From positions 62,001 to 126,000 of the forward strand of contig CAKOGP040002258.1 of assembly GCA_933822405.4 (NCBI GenBank): DNA of 64,000 nt. The letters run 5' to 3'. Shown here piece by piece: positions 49,464 to 59,120 of this stretch (position 1 is the stretch's first letter; every line of letters begins with the position of its first letter). The notes under the pieces are model-generated. The model was given only the letters and a program-made list of their open reading frames with translations. It was not told the origin of the DNA and made no database searches. Origin of the DNA: Cylindrotheca closterium (lineage: Eukaryota > Bacillariophyta > Bacillariophyceae > Bacillariales > Bacillariaceae). Made by a program: the position numbers and the translations under genes.

Positions 49464-50786
49464 ATGTTCAGCAAAAGACTCTCACCAGAAACGGCTGAAG
49501 CTCCGGCTTCCCCAACGGAAGACATGAGGGTGATGCCAGAAGCAACCAACTTGCTGAATACAACAACAGGGCTCATGAAGCTACGTTTTTCCAACTCGGA
49601 TGCGCTTTACACGAAGCCCCACGACAAGATGGGTATAGACGGTGAGAGAATGGGACCCCTAATCCACATGCTCCAACTTCGCTTGGACGCCATCAAGAGA
49701 GGGACAGCCTATGAGATGGCTGAGAGATTCGACAGCAAGTCAGATCAACTGAAGCGCGAGATACCATGGATGTTTCTCCGTGTGAACCATTTTGAACCAG
49801 AGCCTGCTGCCAAGCAAATCATTTCATTTTATGAGATGAAGTCTCGGTTGTTCGGCAAAGACAAGCTCAACAAGGAGATCGTCATTGACGACTTGAACGA
49901 ATGTGATAAGCAAAGCCTCCGATCAGGTTCCCTGCAGCTTTTGAGCTCAGCTAGGGATATGCAAAAAAGAAGAATCCTCTTGTCACTACCAGGCAGACGC
50001 ATCTTCCAGGCCATTGAGAATGAGTTGCGCGCTCGATTTTATCTTGTAATGAGCGCTGCCAGGCTTCAAGAAGTTCAGAAAGACGGACTTGTTTGCATCT
50101 GCCATTCCATCGGACGATACAGGGATAGATTCAATGGATTTGGGCATGCAGACAACTTGCAGCTGTTGGCCTCACTGCCACTTCAGATTTCTTCAATGCA
50201 GATGTGCGTCGATGACTATGCGCAATTTGTGGCCTGGAGCTTCACGGCTTCCAATCACATGCCACGCGAGCTTGCCCCAAAGGTCAACATACACAGTGGC
50301 TCTGAAATGGAATGCTTATTCGCGCTGTTCAAATGTGGCATTCCACGAGGCTGCTTACCTCCAGCAGACGGTAGTGACCATCCATGGATGGATGCCCACT
50401 TGGCTTGGTGCAACAGTCGCGAGATCTTTGAAGGGTCCCCGAACAAAATGAAGGTGGAAAATCAGAGCACCTTTGGTGCTGTTGCAAAAGACCAGCATTA
50501 TACCAAGCCTCGAGAAGACGACGTCCTCTTTGGGACTGACAACAAAGCACATCCGGGAAACGTAAAGTTCCACATGCTGATCGACCATCTCCAGCATCAA
50601 TATGAAGCTGCAGATAGGGAAGGAAAGGTCTTGGTGTCTCTAAGGGCTGTCTTTAGTATGAAAGGAACAGGCTCACGATTCTTGGATTACGACGATTTCA
50701 CCCAGCGCTGGCGCGAGATTCCAGACACGCGGGCAAGAAACAAGGTAACAAAGATAATCCGAAACCGTCGCCGATACAAGAAATGA
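49464..50786 (+). CDS. CRAL-TRIO-like / DUF6824 two-domain protein, second copy
   Basis: A 440-residue single-exon protein. Residues ~90-135 (REIPWMFLRVNHFEPEPAAKQIISFYEMKSRLFG) match the start of the CRAL-TRIO-like region in the gene at 29827, and QKRRILLSLPGRRIFQAIE, VQKDGLVCICHSIGRYRDRF continue it. The linker GIPRGCLPPADGSDHP parallels GIPEDQIPPSNDTTAY there. DUF6824 occupies ~350-435: EDDVLFGTDNKAHPGNVKFHMLIDHLQHQY, GSRFLDYDDFTQRWREIP, NKVTKIIRNRRR. The GRG triplet seen in other copies is GTD here. The order lipid-binding-like then DUF6824 is shared. Unlike the paralogue it has no intron. Confidence 0.78.
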   Translation: MFSKRLSPETAEAPASPTEDMRVMPEATNLLNTTTGLMKLRFSNSDALYTKPHDKMGIDGERMGPLIHMLQLRLDAIKRGTAYEMAERFDSKSDQLKREIPWMFLRVNHFEPEPAAKQIISFYEMKSRLFGKDKLNKEIVIDDLNECDKQSLRSGSLQLLSSARDMQKRRILLSLPGRRIFQAIENELRARFYLVMSAARLQEVQKDGLVCICHSIGRYRDRFNGFGHADNLQLLASLPLQISSMQMCVDDYAQFVAWSFTASNHMPRELAPKVNIHSGSEMECLFALFKCGIPRGCLPPADGSDHPWMDAHLAWCNSREIFEGSPNKMKVENQSTFGAVAKDQHYTKPREDDVLFGTDNKAHPGNVKFHMLIDHLQHQYEAADREGKVLVSLRAVFSMKGTGSRFLDYDDFTQRWREIPDTRARNKVTKIIRNRRRYKK

Positions 50787-50893
50787 TTGGGGCCATCCAA
50801 CCAGTCCAAATATGGGGTTTTTGGACTGCGGAAAGTTTTCCCAATGAATCCATTCAATTTTGCTCTTATTTAGCTAATAATTTTACAAGTCTT

Positions 50894-52684
50894 TTAACGA
50901 TACATCGAGCTACTCATGAAGAACCGATTCAGCTTTTGCATGGTCGATCGTGTAGGATCAGCCACTTCTCGGTCTTGCTGAATCAAATGTAGGCTGATTC
51001 GAATACTTTCCTTGGTAGCAAGTGACGTGGAGGTTGGAACTTTGGAGCATGCATGATACCATCTGAGGAAGTCATCCCTGGCACTTTCACTCAATAGCAC
51101 TCGAATCAGTGACAGTGGAAGACCCGAATGCCCATATAGACTAGCGCCTTGTTCTAATTCTCCTATGCTTAAAACTTCTCCTTTGCACAATAGTTCAAGA
51201 TCCCATTCTTCACACCTTGGACTAAGCTTGAGAGGATAGACCTTGGGGCAAAACAGAGCAACAGAAGCAACAGCTATTGCTACTGATCTATCTTTCCCTT
51301 GAGCGCAGTGCACAAGCGTTCTTCTCCCCTGCCGCATGTGATGAAGCAAGAAGGCCAAACCAAGAGGGAGTAGTCTTTCCAGCTGTGTTTTGTCCCTTTT
51401 CCCTTCAGCAACCACTAGTTGCAAGTAGAAGCATGGTTTCTGTGACGTTTCCATCGATTTGATCATGTTGGGATACTCATTCTCAGTAACGTTCAGAATT
51501 GCATCGAAGGAATCCCAACACTCGGGTGGTCTCCCCGCCCTTCGACTTCCGATCCAAAGATTTGATTCCCCAATCTTGTTTGCATTTTTCGCATCAATTT
51601 GAGGAGACGCAGGAGTATCTCCTAGAGCATCTTGGCAAGCCGACTTTACAACGTCATCGATGATAGCGTCCACATGGTCCTCAGTTAAGGATGATAAGTC
51701 GCCTAAAGAGTGCTCGTGCATCCACAAAAGCTCTGGCGTCAACCCACGCGCCCAAGTATCATGGTCGTCTGCTGCACCTGGAGTGTAGTAGAATCCATTG
51801 TCCCCTGGCCCATCTTGCCATTGGATATGATTCTTATTGAGTAGCTTGCCATCTTCTTCGATATAGGAAGATGGATTGCAACAAACAATGACATGGTACT
51901 TGTCCCAATCCAAACTTTCGTTTACTGCTGAGGATAATGTGTCGGTATGATATCTTCCATTGGACCACCAGACAGCCCGAACCGGCTTGGTCAGTAGCTT
52001 CGCCAACCCTTCTGGATCCACAATTGCCTTGCTCTGATACAATAAATCGACACGTGAGTCGATCAAGTCTGAGATTACAATATGCTCTTCCGGCGAAACG
52101 ACGGATGCAGGAGTGTAAAGGCCGACATCCCAATCAGTGTCATTCCAGTATTTAGTAATAGAACTAGTACTGCCCAATCCACCATCACCGCTAAGCTCCT
52201 CTCGATATCTCTTTGCTATTCGATTGAGAACACAGGCCCATATAGGAATTGTCCTGGAGAAACTGTCGGGAAGTAACTTTCGTACAGAAGAATCCACCAA
52301 AACGCAGCCTTGATGGCCGCTCAGAACTTTTAGTAGTGGCAAATTCAATCGTTTCAACGAAACGTTGTAGGTTCCAACATGGCCATCTGTGGATTTAAAG
52401 TAACACGAACAAAGTGTTGGCTTTGGAAGGTACCAGGAGCCACATTGCTTGTTGGCAATCCATGGCCAATCGTCATGCACAGTAACTGCATCGTCAGCTA
52501 TCAATAGTGGTTTGATGACATCTTCAATGGCATTGGCGTCTTTGCGGATGGAAAGCAAACGATGCCTTGCCCGGTTAGCGATCTTGCGTTTCTCACGCTT
52601 GTTCTTTGGCTTGTTGGTGGGTGAAAGCGCTTTTGCACCTCCTCCTAGTTCAGCTCTTGCATTGTCAATGGGTGGATCTCCCAT
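50894..52684 (-). CDS. RIT1: Initiator tRNA A64 2'-O-ribosylphosphate transferase
   Basis: A 596-residue protein. The N-terminal transferase domain shows ANKQCGSWYLPKPTLCSCYFKSTDGHVGTYNVSLKRLN, VLVDSSVRKLLPDSFSRTIPIWACVLNR and the ELLWMHEHS helix, all hallmarks of Rit1. The C-terminal domain contains LVHCAQGKDRSVAIAVASVALFC, the dual-specificity-phosphatase-like P-loop (CxxGxxRS) typical of the family. In fungi and plants Rit1 adds a 5-phosphoribosyl group to A64 of initiator tRNA-Met so that it is used in initiation and not in elongation. A Lys/Arg-rich N-terminus (NKPKNKREKRKIANRARHR) could guide nuclear or RNA binding. It converges with the gene at 49464 (107 bp apart). Confidence 0.9.
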   Translation of the reverse strand: MGDPPIDNARAELGGGAKALSPTNKPKNKREKRKIANRARHRLLSIRKDANAIEDVIKPLLIADDAVTVHDDWPWIANKQCGSWYLPKPTLCSCYFKSTDGHVGTYNVSLKRLNLPLLKVLSGHQGCVLVDSSVRKLLPDSFSRTIPIWACVLNRIAKRYREELSGDGGLGSTSSITKYWNDTDWDVGLYTPASVVSPEEHIVISDLIDSRVDLLYQSKAIVDPEGLAKLLTKPVRAVWWSNGRYHTDTLSSAVNESLDWDKYHVIVCCNPSSYIEEDGKLLNKNHIQWQDGPGDNGFYYTPGAADDHDTWARGLTPELLWMHEHSLGDLSSLTEDHVDAIIDDVVKSACQDALGDTPASPQIDAKNANKIGESNLWIGSRRAGRPPECWDSFDAILNVTENEYPNMIKSMETSQKPCFYLQLVVAEGKRDKTQLERLLPLGLAFLLHHMRQGRRTLVHCAQGKDRSVAIAVASVALFCPKVYPLKLSPRCEEWDLELLCKGEVLSIGELEQGASLYGHSGLPLSLIRVLLSESARDDFLRWYHACSKVPTSTSLATKESIRISLHLIQQDREVADPTRSTMQKLNRFFMSSSMYR

Positions 52685-53036
52685 CCTACTGCAGCTGGCA
52701 TTCGCTCATCGTCTTACAGTATCAATTTCAAACTATACCTCCCACGATAAGGGAGGTACAGCACGGAATACCTGTACCGGTTGTACCGCACTCGCACTGC
52801 GTACAGTGGACTCTTTTGGATCGACTTGTTCGACTGAGCGCATTTTCCCCCCACATCTTACTGTAGGGTACCAGTACACCGGTACATGTATTTTATTGGT
52901 GGACACATTGAGGCGGCTGAGTACCGTTACATCAATCGCTCGTGCACAAGAAATGTGGTGAGGTTCGCGGAAGGAGGCTCTGTTGACACCGGTGATGATT
53001 TTTTAAAATAGGTTCTCGTGAATCTACGATCACATT
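52685..53036. promoter_or_regulatory. Upstream region of RIT1
   Basis: It contains GTAC-rich inverted motifs (GGTACCAGTACACCGGTAC near 52867-52885) and ends with ATT at 53034-53036, the presumed left target-site copy of the adjacent palindrome-rich element. Confidence 0.4.
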
Positions 53037-53658
53037 GAGGCAGTGGGAATCCCCGGATTTCTCCCCTAGTTGCGAGATTTTCCCACAGCTCAATTTTTCC
53101 CACAACTCAATTTTTCCCACAACTCAATTTTGCTTCCCACAACTAGTTGTGGGAATTCCCTCAACAGTTGTGGGAAAACTGTCATTTCTACACAGAAAAT
53201 CACGTAGGATATGTACTGAGACAAATTTGAAGTTTCCCACAACTCTAATTGTAGTTGTGGGAAGTTTCCCACAACTCAAATTGTTTTATTGGGAATTATG
53301 GGAAAACTGTCCGTTCTACGGAAAACTGTCCGTTCTACACACAAAACAACGTTTGATATGTACTGACTAGAAATTAGACAACTACATATGATGTTTCCCA
53401 AAAACTCTAATTGTTTTCGTGATATTTCGTGATACATTTAAGGCAAAAAAACGGACAGCTGCGCAACGGAAATTCCCACAACTAGTTGTGGGAAATTCCC
53501 ACAACTAGTTGTAGGAATTTCCCACAACTATTTTTTAAGATTCCTACAACTAGTTGTGGGAATTTTTGGCAAAAATCTGTTCCCACAACTAGTTGTGGGA
53601 AATCGCGTTAAATATCGCGGGGACGAAGTAAAATGAAAAGGGGGAATCCCACTGCCTC
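53037..53658. mobile_element. MITE-like element filled with CCCACAAC palindromes
   Basis: The ends are inverted repeats: GAGGCAGTGGGAATCCCC at 53037-53054 and, on the minus strand, GAGGCAGTGGGATTCCCC at 53658-53641 (17 of 18 match). Each end is flanked by a direct ATT (53034-53036 and 53659-53661), a candidate 3-bp target duplication. The 622-bp interior has no coding frame. It holds many CCCACAAC/GTTGTGGG half-sites, several paired as the 18-bp palindrome CCCACAACTAGTTGTGGG. These features fit a non-autonomous DNA transposon mobilised in trans. The superfamily cannot be named. Confidence 0.75.
53099..53599. repeat. Array of CCCACAACTAGTTGTGGG palindromes and half-sites
   Basis: Perfect 18-bp palindromes start at 53136, 53475 and 53582; one-mismatch versions start at 53498 (CCCACAACTAGTTGTAGG) and 53543 (CCTACAACTAGTTGTGGG). 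Single CCCACAAC half-sites begin at 53099, 53116, 53236, 53268 and 53521; reverse half-sites at 53167 and 53254. Most are preceded by TT and followed by AA. A second family, GGAAAACTGTCCGTTCTAC, occurs as two adjacent copies near 53300-53338. Confidence 0.9.
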
Positions 53659-53979
53659 ATTGGAACAATGATCGGAAATGGAATTGGCGTGAGATATAAA
53701 AAAGACTCAGACGAAATAACCAATGAAATGGAGTTTTAGTAGTCAGATACCGGTATGATCGAACGAATCAATCAATCATTCAGTGAAGCGTTGGCGAGAT
53801 ACCAATAGAATCATACAGTATCGATGATTCTCTGTCTCGAACGAATGAATCAAGGGTGAAATGGAGCTGTATGAGCTAATACAGAGATTGTAATCCAAAC
53901 GAGGAAGGCAAAAATCCAAGTATCGTAAAGTGTTCGTTAACATAACGAAGTTGTATCTGCCTCGTCTACTATCATTTTA
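53659..53979. other. Intergenic region right of the MITE-like element
   Basis: 3' flank of the ankyrin gene at 53980, with one TACCGGTA octamer at 53748-53755. No gene is seen. Confidence 0.4.
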
Positions 53980-54837
53980 TCAGCTTTTGGCTGGGCTTGC
54001 CACTGCAGCATCAAACAGCTGCTTTATCTTGTCCTGACGCTGTCTTTCGTCAGGGGGCATCACGGAACCGAATCCAAGCTCCATCTCTTGGCTCCTGTCA
54101 ATCGTCTTTTCAAGCACCATCATTGGTGTCTCTCCATCCTTGTCTTTGGCCTCAATGTCAGCGCCATTTTTTAGCAGAATCTCAGCGACATCAGCATTGC
54201 AGAATACAGCTGCAATATGAAGAGGAGTGCTACCATATTGATCACTCTGCTGGACCGATCCACCCAGTTCCATAAGGATTTCCAAAGTCTTTGCACCGTT
54301 TTGGGTATCCGCAGCAACCCGGATCATTGACATACCCATGTTAGCCCCACGCTTGATCAGATTTGAAATAGTCTCCCTTCTTTCTTCCTCGGTGCTGTAG
54401 AGCTTCATCAAAGCCATTTGCAGTTCGTTATCGAGTCCTGGGTTTTCAACGGCAACTTGTTGCCCAATACCAACAGTGTTGCCACCAATCAGGCTTTGGA
54501 CTTGTGCGGCGGTGGATGCAAACGAAATCGGAGCAGCTTTCCATCCAGCCGTTTCAATTGCCGATTTTGCTTCAGAACCTACGACGGCACATAATCTATC
54601 GCCTTCTGGATTCCGATACACCTGCAAATTGAGCATGTTAGTGGTTGGAATTGAATCTGAATCTCCTGCTGTTGGTGTGTTGGAATCACGCAAGCTTGTG
54701 GAGCAATAAGCTGGAAAGTCGGATTTCATCCCATTGTTACGCAGAAGTTCTTTTTGATTGATTGAGAACGCTAGTGTTGACTGTGAATACCAGCATTGTG
54801 CAAGAAGAATCAATGCCACATTACGGTGGATGGTCAT
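53980..54837 (-). CDS. Ankyrin-repeat protein, probably plastid-targeted
   Basis: 285 residues from the ATG at 54837; the frame upstream begins only with GTG. The N-terminus is a signal peptide (NVALILLAQCWYSQSTLA) followed by FSINQ: Phe directly after an Ala cleavage site is the diatom plastid-import pattern. A ~90-residue unassigned region follows (LNLQVYRNPEGDRLCAVVGS...SLIGGNTVGIGQQVAVENPG). Ankyrin repeats then run from ~170: TLEILMELGGSVQQSDQYGSTPLHIAAVFCNADVAEILLKNGADIEAKDKDGETPMMV. The tail is helical and charged. A protein-binding role in the plastid is inferred; the partner is unknown. Confidence 0.8.
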   Translation of the reverse strand: MTIHRNVALILLAQCWYSQSTLAFSINQKELLRNNGMKSDFPAYCSTSLRDSNTPTAGDSDSIPTTNMLNLQVYRNPEGDRLCAVVGSEAKSAIETAGWKAAPISFASTAAQVQSLIGGNTVGIGQQVAVENPGLDNELQMALMKLYSTEEERRETISNLIKRGANMGMSMIRVAADTQNGAKTLEILMELGGSVQQSDQYGSTPLHIAAVFCNADVAEILLKNGADIEAKDKDGETPMMVLEKTIDRSQEMELGFGSVMPPDERQRQDKIKQLFDAAVASPAKS

Positions 54838-55258
54838 GATATTTTGAACTGACACTTTTAATACACGAACACATCACGCATGCTGCATACTGTATCTTCT
54901 TGGACAGGATTGGAAGCCTGTCTGAACGTCCATCAGAATCACTGATCCGTGAATGGGTTTTCGAGGTATCATGAAAGTTCAAACACGAGGCAGTGCGCTT
55001 TGCGCCTTTTCCGTCTTTTGTCCGAAACGACTACTCCGCCCGCGCTGAATTATTTTATTATTTACTAGTTGAAGACATTTCGATAATGATAAATCAACGG
55101 GTGTCAAACCAACAGAAAAGCCTAATATGCCATACGTTGAATTGCGCTCTTTATCCATTGCCACGTGAGGGGAAACATCTGGAGATAAAAAGATCGGCCA
55201 AAAGTTTCCATGCAACGACAAGCTTCATAGTTTAAACTTCACATCCTCTGCAGTTACA
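54838..55258. promoter_or_regulatory. Divergent intergenic region
   Basis: Promoters of the ankyrin gene (minus) and the TPR-like gene (plus). No repeat or RNA gene recognised. Confidence 0.35.
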
Positions 55259-55915
55259 ATGTGGTCGTTATCTCATGCCGTGACTCTCAATAACCAAGGC
55301 GTGGGTCTCCTGCTACAGCATGACCACAAGGGTGCCACTACATACTTCATTGACGCGCTCAGTTCTGTCAAGCAAATGCTAGGTGGTACTCAGGGAGGGA
55401 AAAGAGCGGTTGCTAGTAACACGCCACCAGCTCTCGTTCATGAATCCACTTACAACATACCTGGTTTCCATGATCTCAACTGCTTCGTCTTTGCGAGCGC
55501 CATCACGCTATCTCCCAATGTGAAGGTCTCGGATGCGGAGAGCATCAACGATATTTCAGCTGTCATTCTTCTGAACATTGCTCTGGCCTACCACCACGCT
55601 GGTCAGGTTGACAGGTCTCTGTTAACGAAGGCAGAACACATGTATGCAACCGCGAGTGAAATTGCTACAATGAACAATGATAGGCGGCATGGCACATGTC
55701 TTCTTGTCAAGGCGGCGGCAACGAACAACCTTGCTCAGATCCGCCATGCACGTGGCGAGTATTCACATTCCCTGGAGGGCTTCAACTATCTTGGATCTCT
55801 GTTTGCAACCTTTGGCCAAGTTATCCAGCGAACAAGAGTTGAACAAGATGTGTACCAAGGAATGCTAATGAATGCACTGCTAATGACACCTCCCGAAACT
55901 GCAGCTGCCGCGTAA
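55259..55915 (+). CDS. Hypothetical TPR-like protein (diatom-type)
   Basis: A 218-residue protein without signal peptide. The opening LNNQGVGLLLQHDHKGATTYFIDALSSVKQML fits a helix-turn-helix TPR unit, and the pattern NNxGVxLLxxxxxxxAxxxFxxAL starts many diatom-specific hypotheticals. Further pairs follow: ISAVILLNIALAYHHAGQVDRSLLTKAEHMYATASEIA, LLVKAAATNNLAQIRHARGEYSHSLEGFNYLGSLFATF. The predicted role is protein binding; nothing more specific can be said. Confidence 0.7.
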   Translation: MWSLSHAVTLNNQGVGLLLQHDHKGATTYFIDALSSVKQMLGGTQGGKRAVASNTPPALVHESTYNIPGFHDLNCFVFASAITLSPNVKVSDAESINDISAVILLNIALAYHHAGQVDRSLLTKAEHMYATASEIATMNNDRRHGTCLLVKAAATNNLAQIRHARGEYSHSLEGFNYLGSLFATFGQVIQRTRVEQDVYQGMLMNALLMTPPETAAAA

Positions 55916-57047
55916 GCAAGATGTTCGGGAATCTGTTGAATCATAATTGACTGCTAAAAAGCTATGGCAAGTGCAGTACTTACATGGAGGCAACAATAGT
56001 CGTTTCATGAGGACTCGCAAGAAATTTATAATATTAGGTTGTTTTACTATTTGAAAATGTGTGAAGGTTGAATGAATGGTTTCAGAAATATTCACGTACC
56101 AGCAAATTATTTCGCATTTGTTGAATTCACAGATAATCTTTGAACTTGACGCCACCGAGGCGCAAATACCATTTCATTGAATTACGTCACTTTAATTAGT
56201 CGGAGGAGTCCGCGAAGCATTCTCCATTACAGTATTATATATAATGTACAGGGTAGGGTCTGCAAAACGTGCTAAAATAGAAGAAATAGAAAGTCGACTG
56301 AGTCGAACATTTGGTCAATTGAGTGAGTCGGCCGAAAAAGGAACATGAATTTATGTGGTCACCTGCGACATGGTGCGACACGGAGCTACACGAAAATGTA
56401 TACTAAATAAATAGCTTAATTGTTGACACCCGAACACCAAACCCCACCATACATCTGTTTTCACATCACATAGTAAAAGCAAAGCTGCCCGAGGAAAAGA
56501 AGACGGGCCACTTTGCAGATCAAGATAATGAGAAGTGAGAGTACCATCATCAAATCATTATCAGGAGAATATATAAGAGAGACCACCATTGTGTCCGATA
56601 TAAGTCAGCCCGTTTCCACTTGTGCGATTGAGTGCGAAATAGTAATAAATCCTGAACCAAAGATCGAAGGACGAGGCATAAAAGATATCGAGTGATAGAA
56701 GGCAAACAATGCATGGAAAGAGGCGTCATTTAGGCAGAAAGCAATGATGGTTAAACTTTACGCCATCGCATGAACTTCTGATGAGTTTGGACGGATGTGT
56801 CCTATAATCCATTCACTTGGTATATATGTATTCCAATAAGGCAACGTTCAGATTCAAGTGCTACTGTAGCCAAGCTAGCAATGCTTCGTCAGGTTCAACC
56901 ACCATTTTTTCTTTGTGCTGGCTGAGCCAAGATTGCTACTTGTTGAATGCTGATGATGTTTTCTTGGTACCCTCTAAAACCAGTACATCTATGAAAGTGC
57001 TTCGCCCTTCGCGACCGGCTTGAGCAAGAACTTAACCACGAACATGT
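55916..57047. other. Intergenic region
   Basis: About 1.1 kb between the convergent TPR-like and membrane-protein genes. Two ~60-residue frames (56513-56695, 56817-57023) show no domain, signal peptide or good start. I see no gene. Confidence 0.35.
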
Positions 57048-58820
57048 TCAATTCTCGTCTCTTTGGTTTGTGAATAATGTGGAATCAGTGGCTTCTTCGT
57101 ATGCCAATGCATAAGTTGAATTGGATCCAACTGTCGCAAGAGAAGGCGTCATTTCAGATTCAATTGATGTCACCAACGAAGTCAGCACTTTGGGTTCAAC
57201 TGAAATTTCTTCGTGTTGAGCGACCGCTCGTTCGGCACACGAAATAATGGCAAAGTTCATGAAGGCGATTGGGGAAACGTACAAGAGAAATACAATGTTC
57301 ATGACCGCATACGTTCCTTGTACCATGAGTTCGGGTACCACTTGACTTGGAATTCCAACTCCTTCGACATTTGAAAAGAAGGCAAACAAATCTCTGGGAA
57401 TGATTTGAAAGGCAAAGGCCACCAGAGTTGCAACACAAAGCCAGGTGTGCAACTTGATTGATTCAAAGTAAAAATTGACCCCGTTGCCCCCAACGGTTCC
57501 AAACAACTCTTGTACTCGATTTGTGGATGGCTTCGCAAAGACTGTTTCCACAGGTTCCGCAAACCAAGGCGTCGAGGCAAAGAACCGCCGTGCGGTAGCA
57601 CTCTCGCCTGCTGGTTTCGTTACCAACTCGGTGGCTGGATCCACCATTTTGTTGGTCGTCAGTCGAGGGATGAGCATATCCTTAATGGTAGCCATTTTCC
57701 AAAAATTGAGCAATCCCCAGCCCAGTTTCAAAAGTTGCAAGGCCATCAAAGGGTAAAATACTCCCGGGGTGGCCACAAAGTACCCCGAGGAGGCGATCGC
57801 TTCAATCGAGCCCGGATTGGCTACATCATTCCCCAGGTCCACCGACGCCGCTAGAGCCAGGATTGGAATCAGAGGAAGCCACGTCGATGGCGCAATCTTG
57901 ATCAAATTAAGCTCTTCCGTGGCAAAAGCTTCTTCAAGATCTTTGTCGAGTCTGTACCACTCGGGAAGGTGAAGGACTTCTTGTTGGATTCGCTCGCGAA
58001 TGACCAAGGCTTCTGTCCCCCTCTCGGTGGTGGAAATGGTGAGTTCCCGCAGGAAGACATTGTCCGATTCGTGGGACCGTGTCTCTTGATATTGGCGGAG
58101 CATATCCTGATAGTCTTCCATGGCCAGACATTCTTCGTCCAGGGTATCGTCACCCGTCAGACATTGCTTGTGGGCCACGGCATGCTTTTCTGCAAGATCG
58201 GAAGCAAATTCGATCGAGTTAATCACCCGTTGTGTCATGAATGCCGAACCAAAAAAGTAGACAATGGCGACCTGGAAAAAGAGTTCGTGAAGAAAGTGAA
58301 AACTCTCCAAGAGTAATTCTCCGTCGCCGAGGTAAACTTCCGAAAGATGTGCGACCCCCGTTTGGAGAGGAGAAACAGGATTATTCAGAGCTGCGCTGAG
58401 AATCAATCCAATGAAACCGAGACTTCCCATTTCCATCAAGATGTTGTCAATGACCGTAGCAATGGCGGGAGGCATGGCTTCTCGGGCCCGTTCCACCATG
58501 GTGTCCCAAGTGACGAGCATTCCCACAATAATGAGCAGCACCGAGGTCGTCCAAAAGGCTGGATTGGCCAAAAGAGGCTGCAGCCAGCTGGGGGCATCTG
58601 AAGCAAGAAGCGAAAGTGACGAAGATGTTTCTACCAAGGGTGATGTGGTAAGATCATTTGCCATCATGGTGACAGTGGTGATGGTTGATCCTGGGGCCAA
58701 TGCTGATAACTCCCATCTACTGGTATGAGAGGAGACTGGCAATGAGATTTGAAAAGCTGCTGTAGTTGCAGACCCTCCTCCGATCACCAAGGCTATTGCC
58801 AGAGCAATACGTCGCATCAT
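57048..58820 (-). CDS. Plastid-targeted multi-pass membrane protein, weakly MLO-like
   Basis: 590 residues from tandem ATGs at 58820; the longer upstream frame has no better start and would bury the signal. MMRRIALAIALVIGGGSATTAA-FQISLP is a signal peptide with Phe after the cleavage site, the diatom plastid signature. About seven hydrophobic segments follow. ERAREAMPPAIATVIDNILMEMGSLGFIGLILSAAL resembles the helix-plus-membrane segment of MLO proteins (ALEKxKxELMxLGFISLLLT), and LLESFHFLHELFFQVAIVYFF also fits loosely. A large soluble loop (about 205-325) is charged. The resemblance is by eye and could be coincidental; otherwise the function is unknown. Confidence 0.7.
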   Translation of the reverse strand: MMRRIALAIALVIGGGSATTAAFQISLPVSSHTSRWELSALAPGSTITTVTMMANDLTTSPLVETSSSLSLLASDAPSWLQPLLANPAFWTTSVLLIIVGMLVTWDTMVERAREAMPPAIATVIDNILMEMGSLGFIGLILSAALNNPVSPLQTGVAHLSEVYLGDGELLLESFHFLHELFFQVAIVYFFGSAFMTQRVINSIEFASDLAEKHAVAHKQCLTGDDTLDEECLAMEDYQDMLRQYQETRSHESDNVFLRELTISTTERGTEALVIRERIQQEVLHLPEWYRLDKDLEEAFATEELNLIKIAPSTWLPLIPILALAASVDLGNDVANPGSIEAIASSGYFVATPGVFYPLMALQLLKLGWGLLNFWKMATIKDMLIPRLTTNKMVDPATELVTKPAGESATARRFFASTPWFAEPVETVFAKPSTNRVQELFGTVGGNGVNFYFESIKLHTWLCVATLVAFAFQIIPRDLFAFFSNVEGVGIPSQVVPELMVQGTYAVMNIVFLLYVSPIAFMNFAIISCAERAVAQHEEISVEPKVLTSLVTSIESEMTPSLATVGSNSTYALAYEEATDSTLFTNQRDEN

Positions 58821-59120
58821 CTTGAACCGAATTTTTTCTTGACGCCGTAGAAAACTTAAAAAAAAAGTGAATGGAGTTGTACAGTTGATTCTCATGTGAC
58901 GCGGCAAAAGTCAAAAAAGAACTCCTTCTGCCAGCAACTTCTGCCGGAAACCAATTAAAATACCACAAGGATATGGACACGTCAGATTTCTTCAGCTAAA
59001 AATGCCGGAAATTCTGTGTATGTCCAGAAGCAGAAGCGGACTTTCTTAGTTTCCATTCCTCATTTAATCTCCAGCCCACTCAAAGTTCTGTGGGAACGGA
59101 AGGTATGTATCGTAATATTT
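58821..59120. other. 5' flank of the membrane-protein gene
   Basis: Contains the promoter of the minus-strand gene. No other feature is supported. Confidence 0.35.

Noticed and set aside
53099..53599. CRISPR array
   Set aside because: The repeats are palindromes at irregular spacing without unique spacers of constant length, inside a MITE-like element in eukaryotic DNA.
55916..57047. Small genes at 56513-56695 and 56817-57023
   Set aside because: Short frames with poor starts and no sequence features.
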